Below, in pieces: positions 56,502 to 64,000 of a DNA stretch of 64,000 bases; position 1 is the stretch's first letter; every line of letters begins with the position of its first letter. The position numbers were made by a program, and so were the translations under genes. The stretch is from Minicystis rosea (GTDB taxonomy: Bacteria > Myxococcota_A > Polyangia > Polyangiales > Polyangiaceae), in the NCBI GenBank assembly GCA_001931535.1, contig CP016211.1, positions 10,648,377-10,712,376 on the forward strand, read 5' to 3'. The notes beneath the pieces are model-generated. The model worked only from the letters and a program-made list of their open reading frames with translations. It was not told the origin of the DNA and ran no database searches.

Positions 56502-57722
56502 ATGAATGGACGGCGGCGTTGGGTGGTGGGCTGCGCGAGCGTGATCGCGCTCGGGGCGCTGGGTCTCGGGTGCGACGGCAAGCAGGGCGCTGGGCCCGAT
56601 CCCGCGAAGCCCGGCAACCACGCCGCCACGGAGTGGAAAGTCGGCGCTTACCTCAGCCTCTCCGGCGAGGACGCGGCATTCGGCATCTACACCAAAGAGG
56701 GCATCGAGCTCGCCGTCGACGAGATCAACAAGGCCGGTGGGGTCAAGGGCAAGCCCATCAAGGTCTTGTACGAGGACGACAAGTCGAACCCGCAGGAGGC
56801 GACCAACAAGGTCCTCCAGCTCATCGATCGCGACAAAGTCGTCGCCCTCCTCGGCGAGGTCGCGTCGGCGCGATCGAAGGCCGGCGGCATCATCGCCAAC
56901 AAGAAGAAGGTCCCGATGATCACGCCCTCGTCCACCAACCCGGACGTGACCAAGGTCGGGCCCTTCGTCTTCCGCGTCTGCTTCACCGACGACATCCAAG
57001 CGCAGTCGGGCGCCGAGTTCATCGTCTCGAAGCTCGGCAAGAAGCGCGTCGGCCTCCTCTTCGCGTCGGACGATCTCTACTCCTCCGGCCTCGCCGAGGA
57101 CTTCCGCAAAGAGCTGAAGAAGCGCGGCGGCGAGCTGGTGAGCGAGAAGGGTTTCCTCAAGAAGGAGACCAACTTCACGACCTATTTGAACGAGATCAAG
57201 GACAACAAGCCCGACATCATCTACGCGCCCATCTACTACAACCAGATGACGCTCATCGCGCGGCAGGGGAAGGCCGCGGGCATCAAGGGCGATCAGTTCC
57301 TCGGCGGCGACGGCTGGGACGCGAACGAGATTTTGAACGACGCCGGCGAAGAGCTCGAGGGCGCGTACTTCACCAACTTCTACGCGCCCGACGTCCCCTG
57401 GCCCAACTCGCAGGCCTTCCGCGAGGCGTACACCACCCGCTTCAAGCACGATCCCTCGAGCCTCGCGGCCATGGGCTACGACGCCGCCAAGGTGCTCGCC
57501 GACGCCATCAAGCGCGCCAAGGACGACGCGCCCGACTCCATTCGTCAGGCCATCCAGGAGACGAAGGACTTCGCCGGCGCCACGGGCAACATCACCATCG
57601 ACGGCGCGCGCAACGCCGACAAGCCCGTCGTGGTCGTGCAGATCAAGGGGAAGAAGTTCACCTACTTCTCCACCGTGCACGACAAGCCCGGGAGCGCGTC
57701 GCCGGCGCCCGAGAAGAAGTAG
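56502..57722 (+). CDS. Branched-chain amino acid-type ABC binding protein (LivJ-like)
   Basis: A 406-residue periplasmic lipoprotein (leader with Cys24, LGC). It has the Peripla_BP_6 fold: KVGAYLSLSGEDAAFGIYTKEGIELAVDE, PMITPSSTNP and a hinge with VGLLFASDDLYSSG. Such proteins deliver Leu, Ile, Val, amides or related amino acids to the LivHMGF transporter. ATG 56502 fits the lipoprotein start; a GTG at 56484 is also in frame. The permease gene follows after 18 nt. Confidence 0.9.
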   Translation: MNGRRRWVVGCASVIALGALGLGCDGKQGAGPDPAKPGNHAATEWKVGAYLSLSGEDAAFGIYTKEGIELAVDEINKAGGVKGKPIKVLYEDDKSNPQEATNKVLQLIDRDKVVALLGEVASARSKAGGIIANKKKVPMITPSSTNPDVTKVGPFVFRVCFTDDIQAQSGAEFIVSKLGKKRVGLLFASDDLYSSGLAEDFRKELKKRGGELVSEKGFLKKETNFTTYLNEIKDNKPDIIYAPIYYNQMTLIARQGKAAGIKGDQFLGGDGWDANEILNDAGEELEGAYFTNFYAPDVPWPNSQAFREAYTTRFKHDPSSLAAMGYDAAKVLADAIKRAKDDAPDSIRQAIQETKDFAGATGNITIDGARNADKPVVVVQIKGKKFTYFSTVHDKPGSASPAPEKK

Positions 57723-57740
57723 CCGGAGGGCGGAAGACCG

Positions 57741-58634
57741 ATGCAGTTGTTCTCGAAGATCGTGGGCGCGCTTTCGACGGGGCTCGCGCAGGGCGCGATG
57801 ATCGCCCTCGTCTCGCTCGGCTACACGATGGTCTACGGCATCCTCAAGCTCATCAACTTCGCGCACAGCGAGGTCTTCATGATGGGCGCGTATGCCGGCC
57901 TCTTCCTGATCGGCATCCTCGGCGGGCAGAACGCGCCCCTCTTCGCCGGCGTGGTCGGCACCTTCGGCGCCATGCTCCTCGCGGGCGCGCTGGGCGTCGC
58001 CGTCGAGCGCATCGCCTACGCGCCGCTCCGCGCGCGCGGCGGCAAGTCGGCCAACAGCCGCATCACCCCGCTCGTCACCGCGCTGGGCATGAGCGTGCTC
58101 CTCCAGAACTTGGCGCAGCTCCTCTTCACCGCGCAGTACCGCGGCTACCCGCGCCTCCTGCCCACGACCAGCGCGCGTCAGGTCATCTTCGTCACCGCCG
58201 TCTCGGTGATGCTCGCGCTCCAGTTCCTCGTGCACCGCACCTGGACCGGCAAGGCCATGCGCGCCCTCTCGATGAACATGGAGGCCGCGCGCCTCATGGG
58301 CATCCGCACCGGCCGCATCATCGCGCTCACCTTCATCACCGGCTCGATGCTCGCCGCCGTCGGCGCCGTCCTCTACTGCCTCGATCAATCCCAGGTCTAC
58401 CCGACCATGGGCATCACCATCGGCAACCGCGCCTTCGTCGCCGCCGTCATCGGCGGCATCGGCAGCATCCCCGGCGCCATGCTCGGCGGCATCCTCATCG
58501 GCATCATCGGCGAGCTCACCAAGCTCACCCCCTACTCCGGCCTCCAGGACGTGCTCGTGTTCACCGTCCTCATCGGCGTCCTCCTCGTGAAGCCCACCGG
58601 CCTCATGGGCAAGGCCGGCATCGAGAAGGTCTGA
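57741..58634 (+). CDS. LivH-type ABC permease
   Basis: A 297-residue permease of the BPD_transp_2 family with eight or so helices. It carries LGYTMVYGILKLINFAHSE (about 26-44), typical of LivH, and the EAA-like GNRAFVAAVIGGIGSIPGAMLGG near the end. It should pair with a LivM permease and LivG/LivF ATPases, but none follows in the window; the next 745 nt are repeats. The partners may be elsewhere in the genome. Confidence 0.92.
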   Translation: MQLFSKIVGALSTGLAQGAMIALVSLGYTMVYGILKLINFAHSEVFMMGAYAGLFLIGILGGQNAPLFAGVVGTFGAMLLAGALGVAVERIAYAPLRARGGKSANSRITPLVTALGMSVLLQNLAQLLFTAQYRGYPRLLPTTSARQVIFVTAVSVMLALQFLVHRTWTGKAMRALSMNMEAARLMGIRTGRIIALTFITGSMLAAVGAVLYCLDQSQVYPTMGITIGNRAFVAAVIGGIGSIPGAMLGGILIGIIGELTKLTPYSGLQDVLVFTVLIGVLLVKPTGLMGKAGIEKV

Positions 58635-58676
58635 GCTTCTCGCTCGCCTCTTGCTCACTCGAGCCAGCCCGGATTC

Positions 58677-58817
58677 AACGCAAAGTCGCAAAGACGCAAA
58701 AAACAAAGAAGCTCAATCTCCCTGGCCTCTTGCTCACTCGAGCCAGCCCGGACTCGACGCAAAGAAGCAAAGAGGCTCATTCTTCCCCGCCTTTTTGCGT
58801 CTTTGCGTCTTTGCGTT
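58677..58817. repeat. CGCAAAG-heptamer inverted repeat (copy 1)
   Basis: The left arm at 58677-58702 (AACGCAAAGTCGCAAAGACG...) and right arm at 58792-58817 pair along 26 nt with one mismatch. The arms are tandem CGCAAAG-like heptamers. A second, similar element is at 60362-60565, on the other side of the esterase gene. Confidence 0.85.
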
Positions 58818-58841
58818 CCTTCTCCCTTCCGGATCGAGCTT

Positions 58842-59364
58842 CGCGTCCTGGGACATCTCGGATCGAGGCGTCATCCCGGTTGGTGATGTCCTGGGACATC
58901 TCGGATCGAGGCGTCGTCCCGGTTCTTGATGTCCTGGGACATCTGGGATCAAAGCTCGCTCTGGTGTTTGATGTCCCGGGACATCCGGGATCGAACTTCG
59001 CTTTGGTGGTCGATGTCCTGGGACATCCGGGATCAAAGCTCGCTCTGGTGTTTGATGTCCCGGGACATCCGGGATCGAACTTCGCTTTGGTGGTCGATGT
59101 CCTGGGACATCCGGGATCAAAGCTCGCTCTGGTGTTCGATGTCCCGGGACATCCGGGATCGAACTTCGCTTTGGTGGTCGATGTCCTGGGACATCCGGGA
59201 TCAAAGCTCGCTCTGGTGTTCGATGTCCCGGGACATCCGGGATCGAACTTCGCTTTGGTGGTCGATGTCCTGGGACATCCGGGATCAAAGCTCGCTCTGG
59301 TGTTCGATGTCCCGGGACATCCGGGATCGAAGCGTCGCTTTGGTGGTCGATGTCCTGGGACATC
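58842..59364. repeat. Array of 13 palindromes spaced 42-43 bp
   Basis: The 16-mer GATGTCCYGGGACATC starts at 58842 (degenerate), 58885, 58928, 58970, 59012, 59054, 59096, 59138, 59180, 59222, 59264, 59306 and 59349. Perfect palindromes (central C/G) alternate with ones that have a central T. Two 26-bp spacers (ending GGTGTTY or GGTGGTC) alternate in step over most of the array, so the larger unit is an 84-bp dimer. It is not a CRISPR array because spacers repeat. Function unknown; operator, centromere-like or recombination site are possibilities. Confidence 0.92.
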
Positions 59365-59379
59365 GTCGCCGTCGCCGGG

Positions 59380-60330
59380 TTACGGCGGCGGCAGTCCCCG
59401 CTGCACGCGCTCGTGCCAGAGCATCATCTCGGCGCCGCCGGGGCCGCGGTTGAATTCGTAGCTGTGGGTGCCGGGGGTGATGAGGAGCTCGTGCTCCACG
59501 CCGTCGGCGCGCATCCGCTCGGAGGCGGCCTTCACGGCGTCGAGGAAGTAGTCCTTCTCGCTCGTCACCAGGCGGATTTTGACCTTGGCCTTGGCCTGCG
59601 CGGATTTGGCGAGCGCGGAGACCATGGGCGCCTCGTCGACGCTGATCGCGGGTTGGAGGGCGCCGACGGCGCCGAAGACCTCGGGGTGGCTGAGGCCGAT
59701 CAGCAGCGCGAGGCGGCCGCCCATGCTCACGCCGTCGATGCCGGTGGCCGTGCGCGTCGCCTGGGATCCGGTCTCGGCGCGGAGCTTCGGCAGAAGCGCG
59801 TCGATGACGAAGCGGGCGAAGCCGCGCGCGCCCTCGGCGGACTTGTCGCGCAGGCTCGGCGTGTAGGGGCACGCCACGCCGAGGCCACGATAAGGCGCGG
59901 CAGTGAGCGAGGCGTTGAGCTTGTCGAGGCGCTCGGGGCTCGTCATGTCCTGCAAGTCGGCCGAGGTCAGCGGCGGCGCGAGCAGGCGGCGGTGCATGCG
60001 ATCGAGCAGGTAGTCGTTGGGCCAGCCGCCGGCGCCCACGTCGAGGCCGCGGCCCGACTCACCGCGACCGTGCAGGGCCACGAGGATCGGACGCTCGCCG
60101 GGTTCCGGCCCGCCGAACCCGGACCACGGCGCGAGGATCATGGCGCGCTCGCCCTCGGGCAGGTCGGCGCCGGGATCGAAGGACGCCATGCGCCACGCGC
60201 CGCCGGGCGGTGGCTCGACCGGCGCTGGAGCTTGTCCGGGCTGCGCCTCGCGGCGCTTGTCGCAGGCCGCCGCCGCGAGCGCGAGGCCCGAGAGCAACAC
60301 GTGTCGGCGAGGGACGCTGGGGCTTCGCAT
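59380..60330 (-). CDS. Alpha/beta-hydrolase esterase lipoprotein
   Basis: A 316-residue lipoprotein (lipobox AAAAC, Cys23) with a putative-esterase alpha/beta-hydrolase fold. It shows VALHGRGESGR (about 84-94), the nucleophile elbow GVSMGG (Ser202) and a likely His in PGTHSYEFNRGPGG near the C-terminus. The substrate may be a polysaccharide ester or lipid. It stands between the two CGCAAAG inverted repeats and beside the palindrome array, on the minus strand. Start ATG at 60330. Confidence 0.85.
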   Translation of the reverse strand: MRSPSVPRRHVLLSGLALAAAACDKRREAQPGQAPAPVEPPPGGAWRMASFDPGADLPEGERAMILAPWSGFGGPEPGERPILVALHGRGESGRGLDVGAGGWPNDYLLDRMHRRLLAPPLTSADLQDMTSPERLDKLNASLTAAPYRGLGVACPYTPSLRDKSAEGARGFARFVIDALLPKLRAETGSQATRTATGIDGVSMGGRLALLIGLSHPEVFGAVGALQPAISVDEAPMVSALAKSAQAKAKVKIRLVTSEKDYFLDAVKAASERMRADGVEHELLITPGTHSYEFNRGPGGAEMMLWHERVQRGLPPP

Positions 60331-60361
60331 GCGTGATGAGAGCGTGGGGAGATCGGATTTT

Positions 60362-60565
60362 AACGCAAAGTCGCAAAGACGCAGAGGCGCAAAAAGGCGC
60401 GGAAAGAAGAGGATTCAATCATGTGTCCGAACCTCGGCCCTTCACGTTCCCCCGTGCATCCGGCTCTTCGTGTCCGAGGTTACGGGTGAGCAAGCGCGGC
60501 TCAATCTCTCGCCGAGCCACTCCCTCCCGTCTTTTTGCGTCTTTGCGCCTTTGCGCCTTTGCGTT
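60362..60565. repeat. CGCAAAG-heptamer inverted repeat (copy 2)
   Basis: The left arm at 60362-60396 and right arm at 60531-60565 pair over 35 nt with a few mismatches, and are built of the same CGCAAAG heptamers as the element at 58677. Together the two elements bracket the palindrome array and the esterase gene. No gene lies in the 288 nt between 60331 and 60618. Confidence 0.85.
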
Positions 60566-60618
60566 GAAATCTCCTTGCCACAGCCTTCAGCGCGCCATCG
60601 CGAGCACACGGCCGCGCA

Positions 60619-61650
60619 TCACCTGATCGGCACCTTGATCTCGCCGCGCACGATCGCGGCGCGCAGCTCGGCCACGCGTGCCTTCATCTCGGCCGGGATG
60701 GCCGCGGCGTGCGGGCCTTCGCTCACGTAGCCCACGCCGTCTTCGGCGAGACCGAAGGCGTGCATGCCGCCGTGGAATTGCGCGCGCGTGACGGCGGCAA
60801 TGGTGTCGAAGACGGCGACGTCGCCGCGCTTGATCATGCTGGTCACGACGGTGCCGGGCATCTCGTCGTGCTGGTCGGCGTCGACGCCGATGGCCTTCAC
60901 GCCCATGTCGCGGCAGGCCTCGAAGACGCCGTGACCCGTGGTCCCGGACGCGTGGTAGAGGACGTCGGCGCCCGCGCTGATTTGACTGATCGCGAGGGCC
61001 TTGCCCTTCACCGGATCGCGGAACGCCTCGGGCGTCGTGCCGGCGTAAGCGATGTGGACCTTGCAGTCCGGCGACACGGCGCGGGCGCCCGTGCGATAGC
61101 CGGCCGCGAATTTGTGGATGAGCGGCATATCCATGCCGCCGACGAAGCCCACGTGGCCCGTCTTGCTGAGGAGCGCGGCCACGGCGCCCACGAGGAACGA
61201 GCCTTCTTCCTCGCGGAAGGCGAGGCCGGCGACGTTCGGCGGGATGGTGACGCCGGGGAAGGGCGCGTAGTCGATGCACGCGAAGCGTGTCGCGGGGAAC
61301 GCGGTGGCGACGACGTTGATGTCGGTGGTGAAGATGAAGCCGACGCCGATCACCAGATCGAAGCTGCGCGCCGCGAAGAGGCGCATCGCGGCCTCGCGAT
61401 CCTCGGCGCCGCTCGGCTCCAAGATCTCGGTGGTCACGCCGAGCTCGCGGGCGGCGCGGGAGATCCCTTCCCACGCCGCGTCGTTGAAGCTCTTGTCCCC
61501 GCGCCCACCCACGTCGAACACGAGCCCGATGCGGAAGCGCGCGAGCGGACCTTGGCCGCCGGGATCGCGCTTCCGAGCCGGCACGAAGACGCCGGCCATC
61601 GCCGCGAGGCCGGTGCCGAGCACCGCGCGCCGCAGCTTGTCCACGCTCAC
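60619..61650 (-). CDS. BMP-family ABC substrate-binding protein
   Basis: A 343-residue protein of the BMP/PnrA type (PF02608). It has the family start RIGLVFDVGGRGDKSFNDAAW, FDLVIGVGF, VGFVGGMDMPLIHKF and VLYHASGTTGHG. Such proteins bind nucleosides or related compounds for an ABC importer. The N-terminus carries an RR-containing leader but no lipobox. GTG 61650 overlaps the stop of the CDF gene. No permease or ATPase is nearby. Confidence 0.88.
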   Translation of the reverse strand: MSVDKLRRAVLGTGLAAMAGVFVPARKRDPGGQGPLARFRIGLVFDVGGRGDKSFNDAAWEGISRAARELGVTTEILEPSGAEDREAAMRLFAARSFDLVIGVGFIFTTDINVVATAFPATRFACIDYAPFPGVTIPPNVAGLAFREEEGSFLVGAVAALLSKTGHVGFVGGMDMPLIHKFAAGYRTGARAVSPDCKVHIAYAGTTPEAFRDPVKGKALAISQISAGADVLYHASGTTGHGVFEACRDMGVKAIGVDADQHDEMPGTVVTSMIKRGDVAVFDTIAAVTRAQFHGGMHAFGLAEDGVGYVSEGPHAAAIPAEMKARVAELRAAIVRGEIKVPIR

Positions 61651-62654
61651 GAAACGGCCTCGCTCGCCGGCTCGGGCGCAGGCGCCGCGCTGGCCGGCTC
61701 GACGCCGCGCAGATCGCCGCGCGAGTCGGGCTCGATGAAGATCTTCTTCATCTCCGGCTGCTGCCCGCGGATGCGCCGCTCGATCTCGTTGATCACCTCC
61801 TCCACCTCCTTGACCTGGAGATCGGGCTCGAAGGCGACCTTCATGGCCAGCACGACGAAGTCGGGGCCGAGGTGCATGGTGAGGAGCTGCGTCACCCGCA
61901 GCACGCCCGGCGTCGACTCGGCCAGCTTCTGCGCCTCGATCTCCGCGTCGCGCGAGGCGCGCTCGCCGATGAGGAGATCGTGCGTGTCGCGCCCGATGAG
62001 CACGGCCACGATCATGAGCAGGATTCCGATCAAGATCGAGCCCACCGCGTCCCAAATCCCGTTCCTCGTGAGCGCCGACAGGCCGACGGCCGCGAGCGCG
62101 ATGGTGAGGCCCGTGAGCGCGGAGATGTCCTCGAGGAGCACGAGCGGGATGGTCGGATCCTTCACGTCGAAGAGCGCGCTGGCGAGCGGCCTCTGCCCTG
62201 CCTCGCGCCGGAACTCGCGCAGCGCCACCGAGCACGAGTACGCCTCCATGAGCACGGAGACGCCCAGGACGACGAGGCTCAGGAGCGGGCCTTTGCGGAA
62301 GCTCCAGAAGTCCGAGAGATCCGGCGTATCCGGGTGGATGGCCTTGTGGATCCCTTCGTACACGGCGAAGGCGCCGCCCACCGAGAAGAGCAGGAGGGCC
62401 ACGATGAACGGCCAGAAATACCGCTCGGCGGCGCGCCCGAAGGGGTAGCGCTGATCGTCCTTCTTCGAGAGCACGAGCCCCGTGAAGAGGAGCGCCTGGT
62501 TGCCGGTGTCGGCGAGCGAGTGCACCGCTTCGGCGAGCGTCGCCGTGCTGTCGGAGAGATACGCCGCGACGAACTTGCACGTCGCAATGGCGAGGTTCGC
62601 GTAGAGCGCTGCCTTGATGACTTTGAGCGGATCGCCGCCGCCGTGGCCCGACAT
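61647..62654 (-). CDS. Cation diffusion facilitator family transporter
   Basis: A 335-residue CDF transporter with six transmembrane helices. It has HSLAD (H45, D49) and LEDISALTG (E175, D176) as metal-site motifs, and a cytoplasmic domain. The SLC30A9-like pattern is noted from HSLADTGNQ. It probably exports Zn2+, Co2+ or another divalent metal. Start ATG 62654; 48 nt from the divergent gene at 62703. Its stop overlaps the BMP start (GTGA), so metal efflux and nucleoside-type binding genes share a transcript. Confidence 0.88.
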   Translation of the reverse strand: MSGHGGGDPLKVIKAALYANLAIATCKFVAAYLSDSTATLAEAVHSLADTGNQALLFTGLVLSKKDDQRYPFGRAAERYFWPFIVALLLFSVGGAFAVYEGIHKAIHPDTPDLSDFWSFRKGPLLSLVVLGVSVLMEAYSCSVALREFRREAGQRPLASALFDVKDPTIPLVLLEDISALTGLTIALAAVGLSALTRNGIWDAVGSILIGILLMIVAVLIGRDTHDLLIGERASRDAEIEAQKLAESTPGVLRVTQLLTMHLGPDFVVLAMKVAFEPDLQVKEVEEVINEIERRIRGQQPEMKKIFIEPDSRGDLRGVEPASAAPAPEPASEAVS

Positions 62655-62702
62655 AGGCCGCGAAGGCTAAACCAAAGGCCGCGCGTCGGATACAATGGGC
62701 CC

Positions 62703-63413
62703 GTGAGCCGAAGGGCAGGGATCGCGTCGGGCCTCGTGATCGCGGCGATCGCGCTTTCGTTCGCGCCCCTTCACCCGGCGCACGCGGCGCCGCCTGCGTC
62801 TCCACCGGCGCTCTTCGATCGGGTGGTGGTCCGCTGGCACGCGCCCGAGACGGGCGGGCCGGCCCACCCGCAGTTCATCTTCGAGCGTGAGCTGGCCTTC
62901 GAAGCGCGCATCGAAGCGCTTGCCGACCCCGATCCCGAGCCCGGCCCCTACCACGACCGCCACGTGCGCGCGGCCCTCGAGCGCCACATCTCCGAGACCT
63001 TGCTCGCGAGCCTCCCCGTGGTGCCGCCGCCGGAGCGCAAGCTGATCGACACGCGCGCGGCCATCGCCCGCGAGATCGTGGAGCAGCGCGTGCGCGGCCG
63101 CGCCCGCCTGCAAGAGGCCGCCGTCGCCGAAGGCATCGGCGAGACCGAGCTCGCCGCCCTGTTCGAGCGCCAAGCGATGGCGAGCCTCTACATCGACAAG
63201 ATGATCGCGCCCATGCTGGAGCCCAGCGAGCTCGAGCTCCGCGATCTCTGGCGCACCGGCACCACGCCCTTCAAGGACCTGCCCTTCGATCAAGCCGTGA
63301 AGCCGCTCGCCCGCTGGTACGTCGGCCAACGCCTCATCCAAGCGCTCGACGCCTACTTCCAAAACGCCCGCGCCCGCATCGTCATGACCGTTCCCCGCCG
63401 CACCGCCCGCTGA
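62703..63413 (+). CDS. Hypothetical exported helical protein
   Basis: A 236-residue protein with a signal peptide (cut near HAA-PP). A mostly helical mature part has two parts: an N-terminal DRVVVRWHAPETGGP and a C-terminal helical region (REIVEQRVRGRARLQEAAVAEG). The latter recalls the chaperone part of SurA-type proteins, but no peptidyl-prolyl isomerase domain is present. I do not recognise the family. GTG start with a weak ribosome site; divergent from the CDF gene. Confidence 0.6.
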   Translation: MSRRAGIASGLVIAAIALSFAPLHPAHAAPPASPPALFDRVVVRWHAPETGGPAHPQFIFERELAFEARIEALADPDPEPGPYHDRHVRAALERHISETLLASLPVVPPPERKLIDTRAAIAREIVEQRVRGRARLQEAAVAEGIGETELAALFERQAMASLYIDKMIAPMLEPSELELRDLWRTGTTPFKDLPFDQAVKPLARWYVGQRLIQALDAYFQNARARIVMTVPRRTAR

Positions 63414-63420
63414 CCCAAGG

Positions 63421-64000
63421 CTGGCAAGCGCAGCCGCGCAGGTACAACCACGCAGGAGCAAACACGCAGGAGCAAACACGCAGGAGCAGCCGCGAGCGCG
63501 AGCGAGCGGACTTCGCAGCGACGTCGCCCATGTTGCGATCGCGCTCACGCGATGGTTGTGGGAAGCGCTTGCTGAGTCCGCTCGCTGGCGCTCGCGGCTG
63601 CCATTGCTGGCGGCGGCGTGGGCCGACTTGGCCGCACCGTTGCTGGTGACAGCGTCATGGATGGCAGGAGCAGCCGCGAGCGCGAGCGAGCGGACTTCGC
63701 AGCGACGTCGCCCATGTTGCGATCGCGCTCACGCGATGGTTGTGGGAAGCGCTTGCTGAGTCCGCTCGCTGGCGCTCGCGGCTGCCATTGCTGGCGGCGG
63801 CGTGGGCCGACTTGGCCGCACCGTTGCTGGTGACAGCGTCATGGATGGCAGGAGCAGCCGCGAGCGCGAGCGAGCGGACTTCGCAGCACGTCGCCCATGT
63901 TGCGATCGCGCTCACGCGATGGTTGCGGGAAGCGCTCGCTGAGTCCGCTCCCTTGCGGTCGCGGCTGCCGTTGCTGGGGATTGCCGTTGGGGCGATGGGG
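63421..64000. repeat. 184-bp tandem repeat with internal inverted repeat
   Basis: After two and a half copies of a 14-bp unit (ACGCAGGAGCAAAC, from about 63450), a 184-bp unit beginning CAGGAGCAGCCGCGAGCG starts at 63481, 63665 and 63849. It continues to the window edge in degraded form. Each unit contains an inverted repeat with arms like those at 32777 (for example 63486-63512 with 63575-63602) and a loop of about 60 nt. No gene is seen from 63414 on. Confidence 0.85.

Noticed and set aside
58842..59364. CRISPR array
   Set aside because: Spacers are not unique; only two spacer types alternate. No cas genes are nearby.
58734..59453. Long repetitive open frames on both strands across the palindrome array
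   Set aside because: The 42-bp period is a multiple of three, so repeat frames stay open on both strands. No ribosome site or family pattern supports any of them.

Overview
The window reads as chromosome of a high-GC, soil-type myxobacterium, most likely Polyangiales (Sorangium/Polyangium/Minicystis-like). The grounds are very GC-rich coding DNA with GTG and TTG starts, three proteins ending in a MYXO-CTERM-type surface anchor (Cys, hydrophobic helix, Arg-rich tail), many lipoproteins in which the lipobox Cys is followed by a Gly/Ser/Thr linker, thrombospondin-type-3 and FG-GAP repeat proteins, and many hairpin-forming intergenic repeats. I saw no rRNA or tRNA gene, no transposase, no prophage and no CRISPR array. 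The placement is inferred from gene style, not from a database match.

Layout. 1-4 kb: end of an unknown gene, a DUF4833 exported protein, and a minus-strand operon of three fatty-acid-synthase-like enzymes (FabI-like, SDR, FabH-like), two of which have changed active-site residues. 4-11 kb: cell-surface proteins (DUF2330, TSP3/Cys-rich, tandem PH-like, 14-repeat FG-GAP propeller). 12.8-25.3 kb: an eight-gene minus-strand operon, MoxR AAA+ ATPase, DUF58, transglutaminase-like membrane protein, coiled-coil membrane protein, second MoxR, large exported membrane protein, ABC ATPase and ABC permease. Several genes in it are joined by 4-nt stop/start overlaps. 25.6-27.5 kb: a UbiA-type prenyltransferase and a CPBP membrane protease. 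28-35.6 kb: lipoproteins, a UDP-sugar pyrophosphorylase-family gene, and repeats. 35.7-41.2 kb: an SppA-type protease gene interrupted by two frameshifts, an ABC ATPase without Walker A, an unknown gene and proB. 41.4-46 kb: TPR-like protein, trypsin-like lipoprotein, signal-peptidase-I-like protein without its Lys, double zinc-ribbon/double FHA protein. 46.3-51.8 kb: minus-strand GbsR/MarR regulator, TlpA thioredoxin, radical SAM, ComEC. 52-56.2 kb: a tightly overlapping plus-strand operon of protease, BtuF-like binding protein, TlyA and MFS transporter. 56.5-58.6 kb: LivJ- and LivH-like genes without the rest of the transporter. 58.7-64 kb: repeat arrays around an esterase lipoprotein, a BMP-family binding protein, a CDF transporter and an unknown exported protein.

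The most unusual structure is at 58842-59364. Thirteen copies of a 16-bp palindrome (GATGTCCYGGGACATC) are spaced 42-43 bp apart, close to four helical turns, with two spacer sequences alternating strictly over most of the array. Also notable are a family of long inverted repeats that each lie within about 80 nt downstream of a plus-strand stop codon, paired CGCAAAG-heptamer inverted repeats on both sides of the esterase gene, and a recurring theme of enzyme folds that have lost catalytic residues (FabI-like, FabH-like, ABC ATPase, signal peptidase, possible phosphatase).
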